Source of the DNA: Colimorpha_A sp900556615
GTDB lineage: Bacteria; Bacillota; Clostridia; Oscillospirales; CAG-272
Length of the DNA stretch: 64,000 nt
Direction of reading: 5' to 3'
Assembly (NCBI GenBank): GCA_963598415.1
Contig: CAVBUH010000047.1
Location: 155,364 to 219,363 of the forward strand
This document shows, piece by piece, positions 34,140 to 43,493 of this stretch. The notes below the pieces were generated by a model that was not told the origin of the DNA, did not search any database, and saw nothing but the letters and a program-made list of their open reading frames with translations. Each line of letters starts with the position of its first letter. The first letter of the stretch is position 1. The position numbers were made by a program, and so were the translations under genes.

Positions 34140-34812
34140 TGAACATACCTCCTACCCTGTCGCTTACGACAACACCGTTGTCGATTGTAACAACTCTCTG
34201 TTGGAAGTAGTCTACAAGCTGCTTTTCATGCGTCACAACGATTACAGTCTTGTTTTTTCTGTGTATTTTTATCAGCAGATTCATGATCTCAAGACTGAGC
34301 TTAGGATCGATATTTCCGGTAGGCTCGTCCGCAATGATGGTGGATGGATTATTGGCAAGCGCTCTGGCAAGTGCAACGCGCTGCTGCTCTCCTCCGGAAA
34401 GCTGAGACGGAAAACAGTTGGCTTTATCCTGAAGCCCCACAATATTGAGAATGGAAGGAACCCTGCGTTTTATTGTTCTTTTCGATTCACCTATAATCTG
34501 CATGGCAAAAGCAACGTTTTCAAAAACCGTCATATCGGGAAGAAGTCTAAAATCCTGAAATACAACGCCTATTTGACGGCGATAATAAGGAATTTTACGA
34601 TTGGGCATCTTGACCAGATCAAATTCATTTACGGTAAGCTGACCCTCTGTAATGGATTCTTCTCTTGTCAGAAGCTTGGTTAAAGTTGACTTTCCTGCGC
34701 CCGAGGCACCTACGATGAAGACAAATTCACCGTCATCTATCTTTAAATCTATGCCGTTCAGCGCTTCCGTCCCGTTCGGATAGACTTTTTTTACATTTTT
34801 AAATTCAATCAT
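34126..34812 (-). CDS. ftsE: Cell division ABC ATPase FtsE
   Basis: 228 residues. Walker A GASGAGKST, Q-loop VFQDFRLLPDMTVFENVAFAM, ABC signature LSGGEQQRVALARA, Walker B TIIADEPTG and the switch His in VVTHEK are all present. It forms the FtsEX complex with the overlapping ftsX gene product; the ATG of ftsX lies inside the last codons of ftsE, so they are translationally coupled. It is the first gene of the run that ends with lysS. Confidence 0.95.
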   Translation of the reverse strand: MIEFKNVKKVYPNGTEALNGIDLKIDDGEFVFIVGASGAGKSTLTKLLTREESITEGQLTVNEFDLVKMPNRKIPYYRRQIGVVFQDFRLLPDMTVFENVAFAMQIIGESKRTIKRRVPSILNIVGLQDKANCFPSQLSGGEQQRVALARALANNPSTIIADEPTGNIDPKLSLEIMNLLIKIHRKNKTVIVVTHEKQLVDYFQQRVVTIDNGVVVSDRVGGMFNAQV

Positions 34813-34984
34813 TTATATAACCGCTTGCTTTCTTATGCTCCGAGAAAGGAGCAGAGTATTTTCGGATAAAACGGAATTAACCCAGCAATTAAAAGCATCG
34901 AAAAAGGTTAAAGCATGCTGTTTTCAACCGCTAAAAAGTACCATTAATCGCTGTCTTACATTGATAAACAGTTCTATTGTCAAG

Positions 34985-35024
34985 CAAAAACCGGAGCAGC
35001 GGCTTTTGACAGCCGCTCCTCCGA
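34985..35024 (-). terminator. Terminator of the CdaR-type gene (minus strand)
   Basis: Stem GGAGCAGCGGCT (34993-35004) with AGCCGCTCCTCC (35011-35022), one small bulge; read on the minus strand it is followed by GGTTTTTGC. Confidence 0.75.
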
Positions 35025-35051
35025 ATTTATGAGTCGCAAACAGTGAGGTTA

Positions 35052-36137
35052 TCAGAATTTTACCGGCTTTGAGGTCAGATATTTTTTTACCATAAGCGCC
35101 ACCTTGAAGGTTATCGCATGTTCAAACTCACGAAGATCAAGTCCGGTAAGCTTACGAACCTTTTCAAGCCTGTACACAAGAGTATTCCGATGTACAAAAA
35201 GCTTACGGGAGGTTTCGGAAACATTAAGATTATTCTCGAAAAAGCACTGAATGGTAAGCAGTGTTTCTCTATCGAGAGATTCAAGACTTCCCTTCTTAAA
35301 GACCTCCGAAAGAAACATTTCACACAGTGTTGTCGGAAGCTGATAAATCAATCTGCCAATTCCGAGATTTTCATAGCTGATAATATTCTTTTCGGTATCG
35401 AAAACCTTCCCGACCTCAATCGCAACCTGTGCTTCCTTATAGGAACGCGCCAGATCCTTTATACTTTCAACAGCGGTTCCTATACCGATCGAGACCTTGG
35501 TATAGAACTCGGTTCCGAAAGTATCGGAAATCGACTGTGCTATCTTTTCAATCGCCTTGGTGTCGTAGTTTGGCTTTACCTCTTTTACGAGCACAATATC
35601 ATTTTCACCGACGCTTATAACATAATCCTTGTTCTTATCGGGGAACATATTCTGCACCATCTGATAAGGAATGATTTCGTTCTTTCCGACGAACTTGATG
35701 AGCATAACGATGCGCATAACATCGTTGCTGAAATGAAGCTCTTTCGATTTCAGATAAATATCGCTCGGAAGAATATTATCAAGAATCACGTTTTTGATAA
35801 AGGACGCCTTATCGTATTTATCATCGTAAAGTCCTTTAATGCTGTTAAGAGAAATCGAAAGTATCGAGGCAAGCCGCTCTGCCTGCTTGTCCTCCCCCTC
35901 AACGAACACAATATACTCCGCCTTTGTGCCCGATCCGATCGGCTTGTATGTATAGCCTGCCGACATAACCGTCTCCGAGGTATAGGAAAGCTCGTCTCTG
36001 ATTCCCTGACGGGTACCTCCTATTTTTGCAAGATCGCTGCAAGAAATAATGATACCGTTTTCATCAATAACTCCGATAACGCGGTCTACCGCGTCCTTCA
36101 TCTGATGAATAATTCCCTGAAATAATCTATTGGACAT
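35052..36137 (-). CDS. CdaR/PucR-type transcription regulator
   Basis: 361 residues. The N-terminal half begins IHQMKDAVDRVIGVIDENGIIISCSD, like the sugar-diacid recognition domain of CdaR; the middle is GGDEF-like without its catalytic motif. The C-terminus is a PucR helix-turn-helix (FFENNLNVSETSRKLFVHRN, then TLVYRLEKVRKLTGLDLREF). CdaR proteins activate carbohydrate or diacid use genes, but no catabolic target lies next to it, so the effector is unknown. It is a single gene with its own terminator. Confidence 0.85.
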   Translation of the reverse strand: MSNRLFQGIIHQMKDAVDRVIGVIDENGIIISCSDLAKIGGTRQGIRDELSYTSETVMSAGYTYKPIGSGTKAEYIVFVEGEDKQAERLASILSISLNSIKGLYDDKYDKASFIKNVILDNILPSDIYLKSKELHFSNDVMRIVMLIKFVGKNEIIPYQMVQNMFPDKNKDYVISVGENDIVLVKEVKPNYDTKAIEKIAQSISDTFGTEFYTKVSIGIGTAVESIKDLARSYKEAQVAIEVGKVFDTEKNIISYENLGIGRLIYQLPTTLCEMFLSEVFKKGSLESLDRETLLTIQCFFENNLNVSETSRKLFVHRNTLVYRLEKVRKLTGLDLREFEHAITFKVALMVKKYLTSKPVKF

Positions 36138-36168
36138 AATTCTGACCTCCGAATTTTTTTAACAAATA

Positions 36169-36900
36169 TTAATCAGTAAGCTCTCTGCAAAGAGAGATAC
36201 AGGCGAGTACAAACCCGGATGCTGTTTCGCATCTAAGTATTCTCGGTCCGAGTCCGACGACGGTCAGACCGTTTGACTCCGCAAAAGAAATCTCCTCCTG
36301 CGAAAATCCGCCTTCCGCGCCGACAACTATAGATATACAATCCGACGCATCCTGTTTCAGAACACTTCCGAGCATCCGCGAGCGTTCGTTTTCGTAACAA
36401 AACAAGGAAAGAGCATCCTCCGAAGCTTCTTTTATCGCCCGTTCATAAGACACAGGCGGCAACACCTTCGGAACAACGCTTCTTCCGCACTGTTTTGCAG
36501 CCTCAAGCGCAATACGGTTCCACCGTTCGAGCTTCTTGGCGGTATCACCGACTTTAGCTATACAAAATCTGCTTTCAAACGGCGTAACCGAGTACACTCC
36601 GCATTCAACCGCCTTCTGAATTATCACCTCAAGCTTATCCCCCTTGGGAAGAGCCTGAAAGAGTCTGATACGGCAGGGCGATTCCGAAGACGCCTGTAAA
36701 ACGCTTTCAATCCGCGCAAACACATTACCCTCGGCAAAACCGACAATAATGCAAAGATATGTTTCCCCCTCTGACGAAGAAACGCAGATTTTTTCTCCTT
36801 TCTTCATCCGTAAAGAAAAGGAGATATGGCGTGCGTCCGTTCCGGTTATAACAACCGTACTATTCGAAATTGCATCGGAAGAGACAAAAAACTTGTGCAT
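36169..36900 (-). CDS. rsmE: 16S rRNA (uracil1498-N3)-methyltransferase
   Basis: About 243 residues from MHKFFVSSD, the usual RsmE start. It has a PUA-like N-terminal domain (HISFSLRMKKGEKICV), then a SPOUT knot methyltransferase with FQALPKGDKLEVIIQKAVE, RWNRIALEAAKQCGR and the C-terminal GAEGGFSQEEI and GLGPRILRCETA motifs. It methylates U1498 of 16S rRNA. The frame continues to ATG 36960, 14 bases after the predicted transcription start; ATG 36900 has AGGA upstream and matches the family. Confidence 0.92.
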   Translation of the reverse strand: MHKFFVSSDAISNSTVVITGTDARHISFSLRMKKGEKICVSSSEGETYLCIIVGFAEGNVFARIESVLQASSESPCRIRLFQALPKGDKLEVIIQKAVECGVYSVTPFESRFCIAKVGDTAKKLERWNRIALEAAKQCGRSVVPKVLPPVSYERAIKEASEDALSLFCYENERSRMLGSVLKQDASDCISIVVGAEGGFSQEEISFAESNGLTVVGLGPRILRCETASGFVLACISLCRELTD

Positions 36901-36980
36901 ATAGCCGAAATATCCTAAAAAAAGATAAATTGTTACGCTTTTTTCGAAAAAGCGCGCCATTTTCTCAAATGTTCTTATAT

Positions 36981-37009
36981 ATCATACATTATTTTTGCTG
37001 ATTTGTCAA
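36981..37009 (-). promoter_or_regulatory. Sigma-A promoter of rsmE (minus strand)
   Basis: On the minus strand TTGACA (37009-37004) and TATGAT (36986-36981), 17-base spacer; near consensus. Confidence 0.75.
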
Positions 37010-37116
37010 TATTTTTTTATTAAATTTTGTAAAAAACAATGAATCGGTTATCAGTATTACACAAAATACAAAGTTGTTTTTTATAAGCATTAGCTCAAAG
37101 CCAAAGGGAACAGAAA

Positions 37117-37749
37117 TCAGGAAATCAATCTTTTCAACCATCCTTTATTCTCGGTTTTTCGGTAGAAACCTCTACCGGTAAAGATGTCTTTTGTTATACC
37201 GCAGATTCCGATATTTCTGTATTTCCCCTTTATAAGCATATACTGCCTAAAAATTCCCTCAAGTGCCATTCCGCATTTACGCATCACATGGAGACTCCGC
37301 TCATTTCCTTCGATAAAATGTGCTTCTACACGATTCATGCCCAACTCCGAAAAAGCGAATTCCGTTACAGCCATAACCGCCTCCGAAGCATATCCGTTTC
37401 CCCAATATGCCGGATTCAGAACATATCCGATTTCCGTTCTCCTATTATCAACGTCAAAGCTCGTATATCCGCAGGTACCAATCATCTTTCCGGTCTCGGT
37501 GATAACCACAGCCCAATCAAAAAACTCTCCGCGCTTATAGCTGGTCTGAACCGCTTCAAGATACCGGTAAGTTTGATCCTGATTCAGATGCGGACTCCAG
37601 AGAAGATATTCTGTCACCGTCTGCTGGCTTGCATATTCATACATATCCCTGTAATCGGAGGGCAATAATTTTCTTAATGTCAGCCGTTCGGTTTGAATCG
37701 TCGGTATTCTTGAAAAAATCCTGCAAAGACGGCTCTTTGAAATTTCCAT
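37117..37749 (-). CDS. RimJ/RimL-type GNAT acetyltransferase
   Basis: About 210 residues. IQTERLTLRKLLPSDYRDMYEY is the typical start of the RimJ/RimL/YdaF class; TEIGYVLNPAYWGNGYASEA is the acetyl-CoA-binding motif A and NERSLHVMRKCGMALEG follows. These enzymes acetylate N-termini of ribosomal proteins or small molecules. The open frame goes to 37815, but ATG 37749 follows GGGAG at a nine-base distance. It is not linked to an operon. Confidence 0.85.
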   Translation of the reverse strand: MEISKSRLCRIFSRIPTIQTERLTLRKLLPSDYRDMYEYASQQTVTEYLLWSPHLNQDQTYRYLEAVQTSYKRGEFFDWAVVITETGKMIGTCGYTSFDVDNRRTEIGYVLNPAYWGNGYASEAVMAVTEFAFSELGMNRVEAHFIEGNERSLHVMRKCGMALEGIFRQYMLIKGKYRNIGICGITKDIFTGRGFYRKTENKGWLKRLIS

Positions 37750-37976
37750 TCGCTTTTTCTCCCATACCCGGTAAACGGATTCTATTATCCTATATTTTAC
37801 AGTTTTTCGCATCAAAAGTCAATAGAAAAGCACCTCATTACGGTGAAAAAACGCAAAAGCGCTTCGTTATCAACCGGCATCACTTGTAACAATCGGAGCA
37901 TCTCTGCATAACTTAGTAAATGGAAAGAATTTTTCCTCAAAGAAACATTCATAACGAAAGAAAGGAATATAAAAAT

Positions 37977-38231
37977 ATGACAGGCAGCATGTCGTCAATG
38001 AAAAAGGGAGAATACGGAAAAATAAAGGAACTGAACAATTCGGGAGATATACGAAGAAGATTAATGGATATCGGCTTCATCGCCGGATCACCGGTAGTGT
38101 GTATAGGAAAAAGCCCTCTCGGGGATCCTACCGCATATCTGATAAAAGGAGCGGTCATAGCGCTTCGAGCGGAGGATTCATCCGAAATAATGATAGAATA
38201 CGATTCTGAAAGGAACATACAGGCAGTATAA
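37977..38231 (+). CDS. feoA: FeoA ferrous iron transport protein
   Basis: 84 residues with an SH3-like fold: KKGEYGKIKELNNSGDIRRRLMDIGFIAGSPV, then GDPTAYLIKGAVIALRAED. FeoA supports FeoB in ferrous iron uptake at the cytoplasmic face. ATG 37977 follows AAAGGAA; an earlier ATG at 37920 adds a non-homologous extension. Its TAA overlaps the feoB ATG (TAATG). I see no clear Fur box upstream. Confidence 0.88.
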   Translation: MTGSMSSMKKGEYGKIKELNNSGDIRRRLMDIGFIAGSPVVCIGKSPLGDPTAYLIKGAVIALRAEDSSEIMIEYDSERNIQAV

Positions 38232-40336
38232 TGGGACTCAGCAGAACATCAACAGGCAGAGGGGCGTCGGAATCTGACGCCTCTGCCGTAAAAACCAACG
38301 AAAAAGACAGAATAGTGGCTCTTGCCGGAAATCCCAACGTCGGTAAAAGCACCGTTTTTAACAGTCTTACCGGAATGAAGCAGCACACCGGGAATTGGAC
38401 AGGAAAAACGGTTACCAGCGCCATCGGAAAATGCAAAAGCGAACTGCGCACCTATATATTCGCTGATCTGCCCGGATGCTATTCACTCAGCGCGCGGTCA
38501 GCAGAGGAAGAGGTAGCAAGAGATTATATATATTTCGGCAATTCCGACAGAATAGCCGTCGTGTGCGACGCCTCCTGTCTTGAACGCAATTTTTTTCTTG
38601 TCATACAAATACTTGAAGTCTGCGAAAATGCGGCTGTCTGTATCAATCTGATAGACGAAGCCGAAAAAAAGGGACTCATAATTGATGAGAAAGCCCTCTC
38701 CGAACAAATCGGCGTACCGGTTGCAGCAATGAGCGCAAGAAAAGGAAAAGAGGCGCGCCGTCTGCTTCCGGCGCTTGAAGCGGAAGGCGCGTCAAAAATT
38801 GAAGTTAAGTACAAAAACTACATAGAAAACTATATAACCGACGCCTCCGCGCTTCTTTGCGGCAACGGCGTAACAAGAAGGCAGGCAAGAGTATTCGCAC
38901 TCCGAATACTTGACAGCGACAACGCTTTTGTTTCAAAGCTTGCCGATAAATACAATATCGGTTCAGAGGAATATAAAGCGATCGAGCAGCTCGCCAAACA
39001 GCTTAAAGCAACCCACTGCAAAGAAAATTCCGATGCTGTAAATGATGATATCGCAGAAGCCATATCATCCGCCGCCTCCCGTGCAGTAGCGGGAACAGTC
39101 CGAAAAAAAGGCGTAAAGAGAAACGAAAGAGACCGAAAGATCGACAAATTACTCATAGGCAGAGTTACCGGTTTTCCGATCATGCTGTTAATGCTTTTAG
39201 CCATACTATGGCTGACCGTACAGGGAGCAAACTATCCTTCAGAACTTCTGTCACGGTTATTCGCGGCGATAGAAGCCGGAGCAAATATGCTGCTCGTAAA
39301 AATCGGTGCCACCCCTCTCCTGACCGGTCTGATTTGCGAAGGGATCATACGAGTCGTCGGTTGGGTTATATCCGTCATGCTTCCCCCTATGGCAATTTTC
39401 TTTCCTCTGTTTACGATACTTGAAGATATGGGATATCTTCCGAGAGTTGCCTTCAATCTTGATCGATGCTTCAAAAAGTGCTCTGCCTGCGGAAAACAGG
39501 CGCTCACGATGTGTATGGGCTTCGGATGCAATGCCGCCGGCGTTGTCGGCTGCCGCATAATCGATTCTCCGCGGGAAAGATTAATCGCCATTTTAACAAA
39601 CAGCTTCATGCCGTGTAACGGGCGTTTTCCGATGCTGATTGCCATTATAACGATGTTTTTCGCCGCATCGTCGGGTATTGTATCGGCGGCTGTGCTTACA
39701 GCAATCATCATAATAAGCGTTTTGATTACGCTGCTTGTATCAAAGCTCCTCTCTATAACCGTTCTCAAAGGGGTTCCCTCTTCTTTTACCCTTGAGCTTC
39801 CTCCCTACCGAACACCTCAATTCGGAAAGGTACTGGTCCGATCAATATTCGACCGCACTCTCTTTGTTCTCGGAAGAGCAGTTGCCGTCGCCGCTCCCAC
39901 AGGTCTTGTGATATGGCTGCTCGCAAACGTAACCGTCGGCAGCGGAACATTGCTTTCCGCGCTTTCTGGTTTTCTAAATCCCCTCGGACAGTTGATGGGA
40001 CTTGACGGCGTTATACTACTTGCATTCCTTCTCGGAATGCCCGCCAATGAAATTGTTATACCTATTATCATGATGTGCTATATGGCAAACGGGACTCTTG
40101 TCGGATACAGTTCGCTTTCTGAATTGAAAAGTCTTCTTGTCGATAATGGATGGACGCTTGTAACAGCAATTAATATGATAATTTTCACGGTATTCCATTG
40201 GCCGTGCTCCACTACTATCCTGACGATAAAAAAAGAAAGCGGAAGTTGGGCTCATACCGCTGCGGCAATAGCCATTCCCACCATAATCGGCATTACGCTT
40301 TGTATTCTCATAAATATGATTTCCCGGATATTCTGA
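38231..40336 (+). CDS. feoB: FeoB ferrous iron transporter
   Basis: 701 residues. The N-terminal G domain has G1 GNPNVGKST, G3 DLPGCYS and G4 NLIDEAE; a helical GDI domain follows, then about ten membrane segments with Gate regions. CSACGKQALTMCMGFGCNAAG and NSFMPCNGRFPML hold the Cys residues proposed to line the iron path. It imports Fe2+ across the membrane. The N-terminal leader of about 25 residues before the G domain is polar and Ser/Thr-rich. It overlaps feoA by one base. Confidence 0.93.
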   Translation: MGLSRTSTGRGASESDASAVKTNEKDRIVALAGNPNVGKSTVFNSLTGMKQHTGNWTGKTVTSAIGKCKSELRTYIFADLPGCYSLSARSAEEEVARDYIYFGNSDRIAVVCDASCLERNFFLVIQILEVCENAAVCINLIDEAEKKGLIIDEKALSEQIGVPVAAMSARKGKEARRLLPALEAEGASKIEVKYKNYIENYITDASALLCGNGVTRRQARVFALRILDSDNAFVSKLADKYNIGSEEYKAIEQLAKQLKATHCKENSDAVNDDIAEAISSAASRAVAGTVRKKGVKRNERDRKIDKLLIGRVTGFPIMLLMLLAILWLTVQGANYPSELLSRLFAAIEAGANMLLVKIGATPLLTGLICEGIIRVVGWVISVMLPPMAIFFPLFTILEDMGYLPRVAFNLDRCFKKCSACGKQALTMCMGFGCNAAGVVGCRIIDSPRERLIAILTNSFMPCNGRFPMLIAIITMFFAASSGIVSAAVLTAIIIISVLITLLVSKLLSITVLKGVPSSFTLELPPYRTPQFGKVLVRSIFDRTLFVLGRAVAVAAPTGLVIWLLANVTVGSGTLLSALSGFLNPLGQLMGLDGVILLAFLLGMPANEIVIPIIMMCYMANGTLVGYSSLSELKSLLVDNGWTLVTAINMIIFTVFHWPCSTTILTIKKESGSWAHTAAAIAIPTIIGITLCILINMISRIF

Positions 40337-40377
40337 GCGGAATATTGACGGATAAAGCGTTGCCTCATTCCCCGCTT

Positions 40378-41358
40378 TTATTCTCTCACTTCATTTCGGC
40401 ACTTTCCTGTCTCAAAAAATTCAATGATATTTCTCGCCGTTGTCTCTGCAATACTCCTCAGCGCTTCATCGGTCAGAAACGCCTGATGAGAAGTCACAAT
40501 CACATTAGGCATTGAAATCAGTGAAGTAAGGAGTTCGTCTCTGATCAGCTTATCAGACAGATCCTCATAGAAAAACTCCGTTTCCTCCTCATATACATCA
40601 AGGCAGGCTCCTCCGAGTCTGCCGCTTTTTATTCCTTCCAAGAGCGCCGCACTATCAATCAGTCCGCCGCGGGAAGTATTAATAATAATGGCGCCCGGCT
40701 TCATCTCAGAGATTGTTTTTTCATTTATCATATGACGCGACTGTTCCGTCAAAGGGCAATGAAGGGATATAATATCGCTTTGAGAAAGCAGTTCACCGAC
40801 AGGAAGATACCTTAAACCCGAAGAAAAATCGGGGAACGGATCGTATGCCGTCACATTCATACCAAATCCCGAAGCTACAGAAGCAAATTCTCTGCCGATT
40901 TTTCCCGTCCCGATCACGCCGGCGGTTTTCCCTTTCAGTCCGATTCCGGTAAGTCCGTTCAGGCTAAAATTGAATTCTCTCGTTCTGAGGTATGCTCTAT
41001 GTGTCTTTCTGCAAAGAGTCAACAACAGTGCAAAAGCGTGTTCGGCAACCGCCGAAGGAGAATACGCCGGAACACGTACAACCGTAAGTCTTCCCCTTGC
41101 CGCGGCAAGATCTACGTTATTGAATCCGGCGCATCTCAGTGCCGCAAAATGTATGTCGAGAGAACAAAGCTTCTCTATCACGGCAGCATCAAGCGTGTCG
41201 TTCACAAATATAACCACACCGTCGCTGCCATGAGCAAGAGTACAGGTATCCAAAGAGAGTTTTGTTTCATAATACCGATATTCAATCCCAAACCGTTTTC
41301 CGGCTTCATCAAATCCGGGAATATCGTAAGGCTTTGTATCAAAAACCGAAAAAATCAT
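40378..41358 (-). CDS. D-2-hydroxyacid (D-lactate) dehydrogenase
   Basis: 326 residues. NAD-binding GVIGTGKIGREFA, catalytic Arg in INTSRGGLID, Glu in CLDVYEEE and His in VTSHQAFLT are all present. FNNVDLAAA and RVPAYSPSAVAEHAF match the LdhA branch that reduces pyruvate to D-lactate with NADH. This would be a fermentative role. It converges on feoB with a 41-bp gap. Substrate choice among short 2-oxoacids cannot be fixed from sequence. Confidence 0.88.
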   Translation of the reverse strand: MIFSVFDTKPYDIPGFDEAGKRFGIEYRYYETKLSLDTCTLAHGSDGVVIFVNDTLDAAVIEKLCSLDIHFAALRCAGFNNVDLAAARGRLTVVRVPAYSPSAVAEHAFALLLTLCRKTHRAYLRTREFNFSLNGLTGIGLKGKTAGVIGTGKIGREFASVASGFGMNVTAYDPFPDFSSGLRYLPVGELLSQSDIISLHCPLTEQSRHMINEKTISEMKPGAIIINTSRGGLIDSAALLEGIKSGRLGGACLDVYEEETEFFYEDLSDKLIRDELLTSLISMPNVIVTSHQAFLTDEALRSIAETTARNIIEFFETGKCRNEVRE

Positions 41359-41423
41359 TTCCGTTACCGCACCTCTTCATAAAGCATTCCTTATTCTTTC
41401 AGAAAACTTCTGAAATATCCTGC

Positions 41424-41590
41424 TTAAGGCAATACCGCACAATGTGCTCCGCCAGATTTTTTGTCAGACAATACAAATTGAGGAGGCAAGAGCGACTCCT
41501 CTGCCAATGAAATTGGTAAAGTATGACGGAAAAGAGGCAAGCATATGCGCAATAAAGGTGTTAGCTTTGCACCCGGCGGTATTGTCTTAA
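41424..41590 (+). repeat. TTAA-bounded palindromic repeat, copy 4 (forward, internal deletion)
   Basis: 167 bp, TTAAGGCAATACCGC to GGCGGTATTGTCTTAA. It lacks part of the left hairpin seen in copy 1 (the ATTGTTGTGCAGTTGCGC block), giving the shortest copy. The outer TTAA is kept although the right end has GTCTTAA. Confidence 0.85.
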
Positions 41591-41697
41591 ATTTTCATGC
41601 AATGATTGTTTTTCAAACGGGATTATCCCGATCTGCGAAACAACGGAAAGGAGACCGGGACGAATGGAATATGCAAATATTGAATAAATCCGTGTAT

Positions 41698-41735
41698 AAA
41701 AACAAAGGGCTGTCATGAAACGACATAACAGCCCC
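41698..41735 (-). terminator. Terminator of the coat-protein gene (minus strand)
   Basis: GGGCTGT (41707-41713) pairs with ACAGCCC (41728-41734); on the minus strand the stem is followed by TTTGTTTTT. Confidence 0.75.
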
Positions 41736-41742
41736 TGCTGAT

Positions 41743-42195
41743 TCAGCAATACATTCCGTTGCTTTTCATAAACGCATAAATCTTTTCACCGTGCTGCTGT
41801 TCCTCAGCCTGAATATGATTCAGCATCTTTCTCGCTTTGGGATCTGAAAATTCAAAAATACCGGTATCGTATAATGCCGAAACATGCTTCTCGGAAGCAA
41901 GCATATCCTTGCAGAGAAATTCGTCGTTATTTCTGCTCTGCTCATCGCAATAGCCGGCGCAGCCGCAATTACAGTTGTTCGCCTTGATGCTTTGAGGGAC
42001 GTCGGCAACCGTTCCGCCCGACATTTCATTGATGGTTTTTAAATGCGTTCTTTCATCAGATGCAAGTTCCCCGAAAAGATTTTTCAGTTCCGTACTGCAT
42101 GCGCATCCGGCATATTTATCGTATTTTTCGATGCAAAGCTTCTCCTGACTTTTGAAATCGTCGAGAAAATCAATTTCTTTTTGCGTTAGATTCAT
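41743..42195 (-). CDS. CotF-family spore coat protein (ferritin-like)
   Basis: 150 residues. Two helical hairpins give a ferritin-like four-helix form: LTQKEIDFLDDFKSQEKLCIEKYDKYA, ELKNLFGELASDERTHLKTI, then DEFLCKDMLASEKHVSALYDTG and LNHIQAEEQQHGEKIYAFM. This is the CotF-type coat family (PF07875). A central NNCNCGCAGYCDE loop is Cys-rich. The His and Glu residues could bind metal. ATG 42195 has GGAG upstream; the frame runs to 42255. It supports a spore-forming host. Upstream on the minus strand TGAATA, 17 bases, TATAAT may be a sporulation or mixed promoter. Confidence 0.75.
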   Translation of the reverse strand: MNLTQKEIDFLDDFKSQEKLCIEKYDKYAGCACSTELKNLFGELASDERTHLKTINEMSGGTVADVPQSIKANNCNCGCAGYCDEQSRNNDEFLCKDMLASEKHVSALYDTGIFEFSDPKARKMLNHIQAEEQQHGEKIYAFMKSNGMYC

Positions 42196-42355
42196 AATGG
42201 CATCTCCTTTTTTTGAATTGATTATATTATATCCCCTTTTACTGCGTATATTCAAAATAAATCAAATTAACAAGAAAAGCAAATGAATATATCCTTCCGT
42301 GTTATCATACTTATTCCATAGCACAATTTATTTTTATGGGAGCCGGATATTAATT

Positions 42356-43351
42356 ATGGGTGAAAAAACAAAGCGTAAGCTCTTCTTCGGAATTATTCTC
42401 GCCGTCATTTCCGTATCGGTATGCGCGATACTGTCGCTGGTAAATACAGCACGACTTGACAAGCTTACCTCGGGAGGATATATCAAATGGGTTGACTATG
42501 GAGTAACCGCGGCGGCAATGAATGACGCGCTTCAGGCAGATATTGAAACCTATGGCACCGAAAAGCACATAAGCTGGATAGATATTCTCTCTTATCTCGG
42601 AGCAAAATACGGCGGAAATTTCTCCTCGTATAAAAAAAGCGATATAAAGAGCTTTACCGATAAAATCAAAGCGGGAGAAGAAACCGTTCAAAGTATCTCC
42701 TTAAAGATGAAATATTTCGATTATTATAAAGAAGCATATTCCGCCGTTCTCGAAGGCTATGTCGGTGAATACTATAAAGACGGAAAATTTTACTATGGGC
42801 TTAAGGCATTTTCCCCCATAGCCTCCGGGTATTACTATGAACATTATGACGACTTCGGAGCAAGCAGAAGCTATGGCTATAAAAGAGAGCACCTCGGTCA
42901 TGACATGATGGGTTCTGTCGGCACACCGATCATCGCTGTGGAATCGGGATATGTTGAAGCCATCGGATGGAATCAGTACGGAGGATGGAGAATAGGAATC
43001 AGAAGCTTTGACAACAAAAGATACTATTACTATGCGCATCTGAGAAAAGATCATCCGTATACCGACATTGAGGAAGGGGATATCATTACGGCAGGAGATG
43101 TAATAGGATATCTCGGCATGACCGGATACAGCGTTAAAGAAAACGTTAATAACATCAATATTCCTCACCTTCACTTCGGAATACAGCTTATTTTTGACGC
43201 ATCGCAGAAAGACGGAAACAATCAAATATGGATCGATACCTATGAGATCGTAAAATTCCTTTATAAAAACAGGATGGAAGTAGTAAAGGATACCGATTCC
43301 GGAGAGTACCGAGCCGCCTCGGAAATCATTATTTATGATATACCGGATTAA
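42356..43351 (+). CDS. Membrane-anchored M23 metallopeptidase
   Basis: About 331 residues. A membrane anchor (LFFGIILAVISVSVCAILSL) is followed by a spacer of about 150 residues and a LytM domain with HLGHD, YYAHL and HLHF zinc-binding motifs. The domain has an unusual long insertion before HLHF (TGYSVKENVNNINIP). It likely cleaves peptidoglycan peptides; M23 genes with this plan are common in spore formers, so a sporulation role is possible but not shown. Its TAA lies inside a 52-bp perfect palindrome. Confidence 0.8.
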   Translation: MGEKTKRKLFFGIILAVISVSVCAILSLVNTARLDKLTSGGYIKWVDYGVTAAAMNDALQADIETYGTEKHISWIDILSYLGAKYGGNFSSYKKSDIKSFTDKIKAGEETVQSISLKMKYFDYYKEAYSAVLEGYVGEYYKDGKFYYGLKAFSPIASGYYYEHYDDFGASRSYGYKREHLGHDMMGSVGTPIIAVESGYVEAIGWNQYGGWRIGIRSFDNKRYYYYAHLRKDHPYTDIEEGDIITAGDVIGYLGMTGYSVKENVNNINIPHLHFGIQLIFDASQKDGNNQIWIDTYEIVKFLYKNRMEVVKDTDSGEYRAASEIIIYDIPD

Positions 43352-43399
43352 GGAATCGCTGAATCAATCGGATATCCGATTGATTCAGCGATTCCTTAA
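43348..43399. repeat. Perfect 52-bp palindrome over the M23 stop codon
   Basis: Two 26-bp arms with no spacer, centred on GATATC between 43373 and 43374, with TTAAGGAATCGC at one end and GCGATTCCTTAA at the other. It has TTAA termini like the larger repeat family and no T-run after it. Confidence 0.85.
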
Positions 43400-43493
43400 T
43401 CTTCACTGAATTTTAATAAATTGTTGTCGTAATATTAACGATATTTTTTATATAATATATTTATTATATTAATTTATTTGTACAAATATTCTT

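Noticed and set aside
35118..36125. 335-codon plus-strand frame opposite the CdaR-type gene
   Set aside because: Antisense shadow; the minus-strand gene has clear domains and a terminator.
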